From Streptomyces sp. NBC_00670 (GTDB taxonomy: Bacteria > Actinomycetota > Actinomycetes > Streptomycetales > Streptomycetaceae): DNA of 64,000 bases. Location: the NCBI RefSeq assembly GCF_036226765.1, contig NZ_CP109017.1, forward strand, positions 2,185,501 through 2,249,500, read 5' to 3'. Of the stretch, positions 55,875 to 63,029 are shown one piece after another. Numbering within the stretch: position 1 is the stretch's first letter; each line of letters begins with the position of its first letter. The notes below the pieces were generated by a model. The model ran no database searches, had not been told where the DNA came from, and saw only the letters and a program-made list of their open reading frames with translations. Both the position numbers and the translations under genes were made by a program.

Positions 55875-57092
55875 GTGACTTCCTTCGACACCTCCCCCCA
55901 ACTCAACGTCTGGCGCGCGAGCCTCGCGCTGGCCGTGGTGTTCGTGATGCTGGCGACCACCGGCTGGACCGCGGTCCGCGGCCACCGCGGCACCACGGCA
56001 CTGCAGTCCTCGCGCTCCGCCTGGGAGCACGGCCGCCTGGCCGGGCACCGGCTGCCGGACCCCGACGCGGCGCCCGCGCGGCTCGCCCGGTTCTTCGCCT
56101 CCCTCGACACCCTCCAGCGCTCCCGGCTCGTCCACCGCTATCCGCTCGCGGTGGGCAACATGAACGGGGCGCCGGCCGGGCTGCGGTACGAGGCCAACCG
56201 GATCGCGCTCGCCCGTCAGCGTGACCTCGAACGGAGACGGACGCACGACGTCCGGCTGTCGGCCGTCGGCCACCAGGAGGCGCGCCGCCTCATGCACCGG
56301 TTCGAGTCGCTGCTGCGGCCCGGCCGGCAGATCCTCGCGTTCGACCCCGCGGGCTCGGGCCGGATCGCGGAGGTCTTCGGCGACCTCGACCGCGCCGACC
56401 GGATCTCCCTCGTCGTCCCCGGCGTCGACACGGATCTGCTCACCTTCCAGCGCAGCGACCGTAGATACACCGCCCCCGTCGGCATGGCGAAGTCGCTGTA
56501 CCGGGCGGAGCGCGCGGCGGACAGCGGGACGCGCACGGCGGTGATCGCCTGGGCCGACTACACCGCGCCCGCCGGACTCGGCGTCGAGGCGGCCACCGCG
56601 ATGCGCGCCGCGGACGGCGCGGTCCGGCTCAACGCCCTGCTGCGCGCGCTGCCCGGCCGCGCCCCCGTCGCCCTGTACTGCCACAGCTACGGCTCGGTGG
56701 TGTGCGGGGTCGCCGCCCACCGGCTGCCCGCGCGGGTCTCGGACATCGCGGTGGCCGGCAGCCCCGGCATGCGCACCGGGACCGCCGCCGGGCTCGGCAC
56801 CTCGGCCCGCGTCTGGGCGATGCGGGACGCCGACGACTGGATCCAGGACGTGCCGTACCTGGAGGTCGGCGGCCTCGGCCACGGCGCCGACCCGGTCTCC
56901 CGGGGCTTCGGCGCCCGGGTGCTCTCGGCACGGGACGCCAAGGGACACACCGGGTACTTCGTCCCGGGCACCGACAGCCTGCGGAACTTCGCCGGCATCG
57001 GCGTGGGGGCGTACGACACGGTGGCGTGCGCCCAGGACAACGACGGGTGCCGGGCGGGTCTGTCCGGCACGACGACGGCCGGACGCGCGTAG
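55875..57092 (+). CDS. DUF1023-type alpha/beta hydrolase, membrane-anchored
   Basis: A 405-residue protein with one N-terminal membrane helix (SLALAVVFVMLATTGW), a helical spacer, and an alpha/beta hydrolase domain of the DUF1023 type. ISLVVPGVDTDL is the first strand, CHSYGSV holds nucleophile S271, and GHTGYF near the C terminus supplies the histidine. The nucleophile elbow begins with Cys instead of the more common Gly. Substrate unknown; secretion side would be extracytoplasmic. GTG 55875 is chosen since it gives a normal signal anchor. Confidence 0.85.
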   Translation: MTSFDTSPQLNVWRASLALAVVFVMLATTGWTAVRGHRGTTALQSSRSAWEHGRLAGHRLPDPDAAPARLARFFASLDTLQRSRLVHRYPLAVGNMNGAPAGLRYEANRIALARQRDLERRRTHDVRLSAVGHQEARRLMHRFESLLRPGRQILAFDPAGSGRIAEVFGDLDRADRISLVVPGVDTDLLTFQRSDRRYTAPVGMAKSLYRAERAADSGTRTAVIAWADYTAPAGLGVEAATAMRAADGAVRLNALLRALPGRAPVALYCHSYGSVVCGVAAHRLPARVSDIAVAGSPGMRTGTAAGLGTSARVWAMRDADDWIQDVPYLEVGGLGHGADPVSRGFGARVLSARDAKGHTGYFVPGTDSLRNFAGIGVGAYDTVACAQDNDGCRAGLSGTTTAGRA

Positions 57093-57137
57093 AGACGCAG
57101 GAATTGCGGTCCGCCCGGGGTGGCGACGGAGGGACAC

Positions 57138-58028
57138 ATGCCGCATACGATGAGCCGCATGGGTGACGTACTGGCCGGAGCTCACGCCACGTGGGAATTC
57201 GAGTCCGACTCCGTGCGCATCCGCTTCGAACGGGGGATCCGTACGCCGAAGCTGTTCCAGGCGCTCGGCGCGCGCGAGGTTCCCCTGGAAGCGATCGCGG
57301 GGGTGACGCTGGCACCGGGCCGGCGCGGCACGGTGGTGCTGCGCGTGGTGCCCAGGCCCGGGGCCGATCCACTGATGGACGCGGCCGCGGGCCAGCTCAA
57401 GGAGGGGTGCGACCCCTACCGCCTGGTGCTCCCCGCCGACCGCGAGACGCTCGCCGAGTACTACGCGGACGAGATACGGGCCCTGCTCCCGGACGACCCC
57501 GAGCAGCGCGCGGCACCCGCCGAGGCGTACCTCGTGGCGCCGCCGGAGGGGCCCCGGCAGTTCAAGGCGTACGACGGGAAGGCGTCGTTCGACGGGACGA
57601 CGGTGTCGTTCCGCTGGTCCTGGACGGGCGCGTCCTCCGCGAAGTGGAAGGCGGGCGACCAGCGTTACCCGGTGGGCTCGCTGAGCGGGGTGGAGTGGCG
57701 CTCGCCGGAGGTGCTGGAGGGGCATCTGCGGCTGCTGCCGCGCGGGGAGGCCGGGCAGGCGGCGGCCGCGGCCCAGCCGGACCAGGACCCGGCGGCCGTC
57801 GTCTTCGGCCTGGGGTACGGCCCGGTGCACGAGTCGCTGCCGTTCGCGGCGGCGGTCCTGGCCGCGGTCCGCGCCACCGGCCCGGCGCCGGCCCTCACCA
57901 CCGCTCCCCGCCGCGACCCGGCCGACATCGCCGACCGCATCCGCCACCTCGGCGAACTCCACGAGGCGGGCCTCGTGACGGACGAGGAATTCACGGCGAA
58001 GAAGACGGAGTTGCTGGCGGAGCTGTAG
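57138..58028 (+). CDS. DUF4429 protein with C-terminal SHOCT domain
   Basis: A 296-residue soluble protein with two DUF4429 repeats (WEFESDSVRIRFERGIRTPKLFQALGAREVPLEAIAGVTL and KASFDGTTVSFRW...AKWKAGDQRYPVGSLSGVEW). A C-terminal SHOCT helix pair follows (DPADIADRIRHLGELHEAGLVTDEEFTAKKTELLAEL). ATG 57138 has GGAGG at 5 bases; the conserved domain begins at MGDVLAG (57159), an alternative start. SHOCT domains serve oligomerisation or localisation (family knowledge). Confidence 0.9.
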   Translation: MPHTMSRMGDVLAGAHATWEFESDSVRIRFERGIRTPKLFQALGAREVPLEAIAGVTLAPGRRGTVVLRVVPRPGADPLMDAAAGQLKEGCDPYRLVLPADRETLAEYYADEIRALLPDDPEQRAAPAEAYLVAPPEGPRQFKAYDGKASFDGTTVSFRWSWTGASSAKWKAGDQRYPVGSLSGVEWRSPEVLEGHLRLLPRGEAGQAAAAAQPDQDPAAVVFGLGYGPVHESLPFAAAVLAAVRATGPAPALTTAPRRDPADIADRIRHLGELHEAGLVTDEEFTAKKTELLAEL

Positions 58029-58040
58029 GGGGGCGCGCTC

Positions 58041-58493
58041 TCATGCGCCCCCGTCACCGGCTCGCTCGGCGTAGAACGCCAGCTTGTGGTCCAGGACAGC
58101 CAACGTGTCCCGGAGTTCCTCGATCCGCCTCAGCACATCCCTCCGCGTCGACTCCAGCAACCCGTGCCGCTCCCCGAACGTGTGGTCGCCCTCGCGCACG
58201 AGCTCGGCGTACCGCACCATGTCGGCCACCGGCATCCCCGTGAGCCGGAGCTTGCCGACGAAGGCGAGCCAGTCCAGGTCACGGTTGCTGTACCGGCGCT
58301 GCCCGGTGTGCGACCGGTCCACGTGCGGCATCAGCCCGATCCGCTCGTACCAGCGCAGGGTGTGCGCCGACAGCCCCGTGACGGCGACGACCTCGCTGAT
58401 CGTGTACTGGTCCTGCCCGTCGGGCCGCCGGTGCGAGCGCGGCGGCGCGGCGCAGCCGTCGGCCTCGGGGCTGGTGGCAGGGGTGGTCTCCAT
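58041..58493 (-). CDS. MerR-family regulator
   Basis: A 150-residue MerR-type activator: a 27-residue tail, then the winged-helix YTISEVVAVTGLSAHTLRWYERIGLMPHVDRSHTGQRRYSNRDLDWLAFVGKLRLTGM, then a dimer coiled coil. No cysteine pair for metal binding is visible, so it probably senses an organic or redox cue as in the NmlR/AdhR group. GGAGG lies too close to ATG 58502; ATG 58493 or GTG 58496 suits it better. The divergent palindrome at 58522-58535 is its likely site. Confidence 0.9.
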   Translation of the reverse strand: METTPATSPEADGCAAPPRSHRRPDGQDQYTISEVVAVTGLSAHTLRWYERIGLMPHVDRSHTGQRRYSNRDLDWLAFVGKLRLTGMPVADMVRYAELVREGDHTFGERHGLLESTRRDVLRRIEELRDTLAVLDHKLAFYAERAGDGGA

Positions 58494-58521
58494 CACCGTC
58501 ATGACCTCCACGCTAGAACGT

Positions 58522-58535
58522 TGGAGTGCACTCCA
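58522..58535. promoter_or_regulatory. MerR-type operator palindrome
   Basis: TGGAGTGCACTCCA is a perfect 14-bp palindrome preceded by GTT, the typical form of MerR operators in which the regulator bends a promoter with a long spacer. It lies just upstream of the merR-like gene and about 100 bases before the divergent GNAT gene. Confidence 0.7.
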
Positions 58536-58635
58536 GGCAAGTCGCCGCGGACGAGACGGACGACGGGTGCGACGGCCGGCACGGCGCCCGAAAACCCGGA
58601 GACGCGCCCCCGCCCGCCCGGCTACCGTGCGCCGC

Positions 58636-59121
58636 ATGAGCCTCGTACGCCGTGCCGCACCCGAGGACGCGGAGGAAGTGCTGCGTCTGCGCCAGGTCAT
58701 GCTCGACTCCGTGTTCCCCGCCGGTGGTGAGCAGCCCGCCACGGACTGGCACACCGAGTCCCTGCCGACCCTGCGCGCCCGTCTGGCCGACCCCGACGGC
58801 GGCCTCGCCGCGTTCGTCGTCGACCACCCGGATCCGCGGCGGCCGGGAATGCTGGCCGCCCTCGTCGTCGGAACGCTGGAGTACCGGATAGGCCGGGCGG
58901 GCAATCCGCACGGCCGGGTCGGGCACGTCTTCAGCGTGGCCACCGACCCCGGCGCGCGCCGGCGCGGATACGCGCGGGCGTGCATGGAGGCGCTCCTCGA
59001 CTGGTTCCGGGAGCGGGGCGCCGTGCAGGTGGACCTGAACGCGTCGGCGGCGGCCGAGCCGCTGTACGCCTCCCTCGGTTTCGTCCGCAAGCCGGACCCG
59101 AGCATGCGCCTGCAGCTGTGA
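58636..59121 (+). CDS. GNAT-family N-acetyltransferase
   Basis: A 161-residue GNAT protein. VGHVFSVATDPGARRRGYARACMEALLDWFRERG (about residues 94-127) includes the R/Q-x-x-G-x-G/A acetyl-CoA loop, here RRRGYA. DLNASAAAEPLYASLGFV is the usual C-terminal element. TACCGT lies seven bases before the ATG and there is no Shine-Dalgarno sequence, so a leaderless mRNA is likely. Substrate unknown. Confidence 0.92.
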   Translation: MSLVRRAAPEDAEEVLRLRQVMLDSVFPAGGEQPATDWHTESLPTLRARLADPDGGLAAFVVDHPDPRRPGMLAALVVGTLEYRIGRAGNPHGRVGHVFSVATDPGARRRGYARACMEALLDWFRERGAVQVDLNASAAAEPLYASLGFVRKPDPSMRLQL

Positions 59122-59193
59122 GCACTCGGCTTCTCGAGACGGCGGTCGGCCCCTCGGTACGCGCGCGGAGACGTCCCGCATAGTCTCGTAGGC

Positions 59194-60039
59194 ATGTCTT
59201 CGCACAGCTCCCCGCACAGCTCTCTGCGCAGCCTGACGCTGATCGACAACTGGCCGGTGCCGACCGCGGCGGCGGCCGTCGTCCGCGCGGACGGCACCGT
59301 GCTCGGTACGCACGGCCCGGCCGGCCATCGCTTCCCGCTGGCTTCGGTGACCAAGCCGCTCGCGGCGTACGCGGTGCTCGTCGCGTACGAGGAGGGCGCG
59401 GTCGAGCTGGACGAACCGGCGGGCCCGCCCGGCGCGACCGTCCGCCACCTCCTCGCCCACACCTCGGGTCTGGCCTTCGACGAGTCGCGCGTCACGTCGG
59501 CCCCCGGGGAGCGCCGGCTGTACTCCAACGCGGGCTTCGAGGCGCTGGGCGACCACGTGGCGAAGGCGGCGGACATGCCGTTCGCGGAGTACGCGCGCCA
59601 GGCGGTCCTTGAACCGCTGGGCATGACGTCGACGACGCTGGCCGGCTCCCCCGCGAAGGACGGCGTCTCGACTGTCGCCGACCTGGTCCGCTTCGTGGCG
59701 GAGGTGCAATCGCCCCGGCTCCTGGACCCGCGCACGGTGGCGGAGGCGATGACGGTGCAGTACCCCGGCACGAAGGGGGTGCTGCCGGGGTACGGCCATC
59801 AGAACCCCAACGACTGGGGCCTGGGCTTCGAGATCCGCGACGGCAAGTCCCCGCACTGGACGGGGGCGTCCTCCTCGCCCCGTACGTTCGGCCACTTCGG
59901 CCAGTCGGGAACGTTCCTGTGGATCGACCCGGTGGCGGGCGCGGCGTGCGTGGCCCTGACGGACCGCGCGTTCGGCCCGTGGGCGAGCGAGGCGTGGCCG
60001 CCGTTCACGGAGGCGGTGCTGGAGGAACTGCGGGGCTGA
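59194..60039 (+). CDS. Serine hydrolase, class C beta-lactamase-like
   Basis: A 281-residue penicillin-binding/beta-lactamase-fold hydrolase. S51-V-T-K54 is the nucleophile box, Y110-S-N112 the second box and FGHFGQSGTF the third (H-x-G type). There is no signal peptide, so the enzyme is cytoplasmic, as are many esterase EstB-like relatives. Substrate may be a small ester or D-peptide. A CATAGT element precedes the ATG by nine bases. Confidence 0.92.
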   Translation: MSSHSSPHSSLRSLTLIDNWPVPTAAAAVVRADGTVLGTHGPAGHRFPLASVTKPLAAYAVLVAYEEGAVELDEPAGPPGATVRHLLAHTSGLAFDESRVTSAPGERRLYSNAGFEALGDHVAKAADMPFAEYARQAVLEPLGMTSTTLAGSPAKDGVSTVADLVRFVAEVQSPRLLDPRTVAEAMTVQYPGTKGVLPGYGHQNPNDWGLGFEIRDGKSPHWTGASSSPRTFGHFGQSGTFLWIDPVAGAACVALTDRAFGPWASEAWPPFTEAVLEELRG

Positions 60040-60062
60040 CGCCCCGGCCCGCCGTCGGCCGG

Positions 60063-60377
60063 TCAGTGCACGATCTTCAACCCGGCCACGCAGCCCACGA
60101 TGCCGGCGAGGAGCAGCAGCTTGAGCGGGGTGGCGGACTCACCGCCGAAGACCATGGCGTACGTCGCGGTGAGCACCGCCCCGATCCCGACCCAGACCGC
60201 GTACCCGGTCCCCACGGGCACGGTCCGCAGCGCGTACGCGAGCCCGGTCATGCTCAGCCCGAGCCCCGCGAAGAAGAAGACGCTCGGCACCAGCCGGCTC
60301 AGCCCGTCGGACTTGTCCAGTGCGGTGGCCCACACGGCCTCCAGCACCCCGGACACCACGAGCACGACCCACGCCAC
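60063..60377 (-). CDS. Small multidrug resistance (SMR) transporter
   Basis: A 104-residue, four-helix SMR protein. The essential glutamate is E13 in MAWVVLVVSGVLEAVWATALDKSDG, with the conserved W16-A-T. YALRTVPVGTGYAVWVGIGAVLTATYAMVFGGES is the second signature. It exports quaternary cations or guanidinium by proton antiport as a dimer (family knowledge). GTG 60377 is chosen because AGGAG is 10 bases upstream; the homologous start also fits. I found no guanidine riboswitch in its leader. It is encoded alone; SMR pairs are often needed for the heterodimeric type. Confidence 0.92.
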   Translation of the reverse strand: MAWVVLVVSGVLEAVWATALDKSDGLSRLVPSVFFFAGLGLSMTGLAYALRTVPVGTGYAVWVGIGAVLTATYAMVFGGESATPLKLLLLAGIVGCVAGLKIVH

Positions 60378-60612
60378 GACGACCACACTCCTCGGCGTCG
60401 TCTTGTCCTGACTGGGTACGGCGCGTCTCGTCCAGGAGCCGATCGGGGCTCTGCGGCCCACTGTCGCACACCTCCGGCACCGATGAGACCGGCTTTCTCC
60501 GCTCACCGACTCCTCCGCCCGAACGGCCCGCGCGCTTGCCCTGAAGGCTCTTGCCCATGGTGCATCACCGCCTTGAATGGACAGGGAAAGCGCTTCGGCC
60601 AGGGAGGACACG

Positions 60613-62280
60613 ATGGGCAGGCACCGGGAAGAGTTCCAGAAGAACCAGCCCCCCACGAGCCGGAAGAGCACGGTCGGGCACCCCGGCCCGAGACCGTCGA
60701 GGGACCAGAGCCAGGGCATGGCCGGATTGCAGGCAACCGCCGGAAACGGGGCGGTCGTCCAGATGCTCCGCCAAGCAGGCCACCGGCAGGGGACCGAGAC
60801 CGGCGGGGGCGATCACCACAGCCGGGTGGGCCGTCCGGGCGGCCACGGTGACGTATCGGTGCAACGCCTTTCCGACTCCGAGCCCCAGAGCCCCGACGTC
60901 GACGCCCCGACGTCCAACCCGTTCGACGTCGCCGACTTCGGGACGGCTCTGGAGATGTCCATGGCGCAGGCCTACCTTCGACAGAACGTCCCGGAACTGG
61001 AGAACTGGGCGAACGATCCCGAGCAGTCCGACGCCTACCACTTCATGACGGGAACCGGGGAGAAGTGGCAGCAGTACATGACGAGCGGCGGCCCGGAGGG
61101 TCACGCTCTGATCGCGTCGATGTCCGACACCAACATGAAATCCATGCGACAGGAGTTGGAGCCCGACGCGGGGTGGGAGGACACGGTGAGAAGGCGGCTC
61201 GAGGCCGCCCTGGCAGAGCGCGAGCTGCATCACTACACGACCCGGAACCGAGCGGAGCTGGCCCTGAACCGAACGGATCACGGCACTCTCTCTTCACGGC
61301 GCAAGCAGTGGGACGAAAGCCCTGACATCTCGTCTGTCCACGACAATACGGAACCGTACGACGAAGAACAGCTCGCGAACGACGCATTCGTCTTCTTCTT
61401 CATCGCCAAAAAGGATGCCCCGTTCCGGCGAACGAGATTCTCCGAAGGGGACGCCAGCGGCCCGGCACGTATCGCCCTGCCGCTGGGCCGGGTCTCGCAG
61501 AGCGGCTGGATAATGATCAATGACTTCTACGACATGGAATACCCGACGCTTCGCTCCAGCCCGGAGGGAGAATTGCTCTCCTACCGACGGGACGACACCG
61601 ATATGCAACAGTACAAGTCACCGGAAGCGAAGCTGCAGAAAGCCAGGATAGACATTGGGAGAATTTGGGAAGAATTTCCTCAGCTCAACGCTCTCGTACA
61701 GCAACTCGCCCACAGCCTCCATGCATCCTTCCGGTCGGACCCAGACTCCCTCAGCCCGACCGACATCCGACAGATCGTCAACCTCACAAGGCTACGCAAG
61801 AGGGTGCAGGAAAGCTTCACGGGCGCGGGGCTGGCCGATAGGTACAAGGAGCTGACCGACGAGGTCGTGACCCAGTTCGAGAAGAGCATAAAATTCAGCA
61901 ACCAGGTGCGGCGCTTCGACGCATACGAGGGAGCGACTGGATACACGGAAGGTGGAGAACTGCGCTACATGAAGGGGGGCGCAGGCCATGTGGAATACGC
62001 GGATGCCGCGGCAGCCAATGAATTGAAGCGGTACTCGGAACATGTCAGCGGTAATATTCTGGCCGGCCCGCACATCATTCCGGGACTGGCGCTCCGCGGC
62101 GTGCTGGAGATCTCCCGCATTGAACGCCACGGCGGGAACGAGGCCCTGGTGAGGAGACTGAAGAACATGTCGGGCGACGAGTTGACCGACGTCCTGCTCA
62201 AGGACTTCGTACGCCCACAGGCGATGATGCCGTGGTCCGTGGCAATCACGAGGGGCGACGTGCAGTACCCGACACATTGA
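60613..62280 (+). CDS. Putative effector with injection-system-like N-terminal motif
   Basis: A 555-residue protein. The N-terminal segment MAGLQATAGNGAVVQMLRQAGH (residues 36-57) followed by VSVQR matches the LQ-x-x-A-G-N-x-A-V-x-x-M/L-x-Q motif common in proteins linked to extracellular contractile injection systems and DUF4157-type toxins. The body has LHHYTTRNRAEL (H207-Y208), FVFFFIAKKD (259-268), and GWIMINDFYDMEY (298-310), reminiscent of an ADP-ribosyltransferase-like H-Y...core, but no E-x-E triad is obvious. Codon GC is clearly lower than in neighbours. ATG 60613 has GGGAGG at 5 bases. Confidence 0.6.
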   Translation: MGRHREEFQKNQPPTSRKSTVGHPGPRPSRDQSQGMAGLQATAGNGAVVQMLRQAGHRQGTETGGGDHHSRVGRPGGHGDVSVQRLSDSEPQSPDVDAPTSNPFDVADFGTALEMSMAQAYLRQNVPELENWANDPEQSDAYHFMTGTGEKWQQYMTSGGPEGHALIASMSDTNMKSMRQELEPDAGWEDTVRRRLEAALAERELHHYTTRNRAELALNRTDHGTLSSRRKQWDESPDISSVHDNTEPYDEEQLANDAFVFFFIAKKDAPFRRTRFSEGDASGPARIALPLGRVSQSGWIMINDFYDMEYPTLRSSPEGELLSYRRDDTDMQQYKSPEAKLQKARIDIGRIWEEFPQLNALVQQLAHSLHASFRSDPDSLSPTDIRQIVNLTRLRKRVQESFTGAGLADRYKELTDEVVTQFEKSIKFSNQVRRFDAYEGATGYTEGGELRYMKGGAGHVEYADAAAANELKRYSEHVSGNILAGPHIIPGLALRGVLEISRIERHGGNEALVRRLKNMSGDELTDVLLKDFVRPQAMMPWSVAITRGDVQYPTH

Positions 62281-62625
62281 CGAAGAGCCGCCAACACGGC
62301 GCGGCAGTCGCTGACAGTCACCAGGCGCGACGTCATGCGTGTTGAGATTCGGCGACGACCCCGACCCGTTCTCCACGGTGGCTTCACGGCCACCGCCAGG
62401 TGCACGGCCGTAAGGCAGTCCGTGCTCGGGCCACCCTCACCACTACCTGGCGTCGGCCACCCCCGCCGGCACCTACCGCACCACGTGCCGCGGATTGATT
62501 GGCGCGAATTGCGTTGCTATTGCAACGAGTCGGCTGGTAGAGATGAAGATCCGTTGTCAGTGGCACGGGGCACGCTGGAGAGCCACTGTGGAAACGTATC
62601 GGCACGGTCATGTACGGGGGTCGCT
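62281..62625. other. Gene-free region before the DUF6507 gene
   Basis: 345 bases without a convincing ORF. CGTTGC-tatt-GCAACG (62512-62527) is a perfect 6-bp inverted repeat in the AT-richer segment TTGATTGGCGCGAATTGCG and may be an operator. A GGGGG run sits before the next start. Confidence 0.45.
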
Positions 62626-63024
62626 GTGACGGGCTGGGACATCACACCCAGCGGGGTGCAGTCCATTCTGTCGTTGGTGGGTCTCGCCGCCGACGACCTG
62701 AGCAAGGACATCAAGGGCTACGGCGAGAGCGTGGAGGACGCCGCCATGTTCGCGGGCACGATCAGCGGTCCGTACTGCGGCGCCGCGCCCGCCGGGCCGG
62801 TCGGAGCGGCGGTGGCGAACTTCGTCTCGGACACGCAGGGACGGATCAGGTTCATGGCGGCCCGCACCAAGAAGACGATGGACGGCACGGTGGAGGCCAC
62901 CACCGCGTACCTCGAGGGCGATCTGGCCATGGCGGCCGACGCCCAGCGGGAGGCGGCCAAGGCACCCACGCCCGAGGAACTCCAGGCCGTGGGGCAGCGG
63001 GCGGGCGACAGGGGCGGGGAGTAG
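62626..63024 (+). CDS. DUF6507-like (WXG100-like) protein
   Basis: A 132-residue helical protein beginning VTGWDITPSGVQSILSLVGLAADDLSKDIKGYGESVEDAAMFAGTISGPYCGAAPAGPVG. This is the DUF6507 pattern of short helical-hairpin proteins that accompany type VII secretion (ESX) substrates in streptomycetes. No signal peptide is present, as expected for an ESX partner. GTG 62626 follows a GGGGG tract. It ends 5 bases before the toxin-like gene, so they share a transcript. The family link is by pattern. Confidence 0.75.
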   Translation: MTGWDITPSGVQSILSLVGLAADDLSKDIKGYGESVEDAAMFAGTISGPYCGAAPAGPVGAAVANFVSDTQGRIRFMAARTKKTMDGTVEATTAYLEGDLAMAADAQREAAKAPTPEELQAVGQRAGDRGGE

Positions 63025-63029
63025 CCGGC

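Noticed and set aside
60139..60558. Minus-strand frame starting MGKSLQGKRAGR upstream of the SMR gene
   Set aside because: It overlaps most of the SMR gene in another frame and has no recognisable domain; only the SMR frame matches a known family.
60378..60560. Guanidine (ykkC-type) riboswitch in front of the SMR gene
   Set aside because: The conserved ykkC-type sequence blocks were not found in the minus-strand leader.
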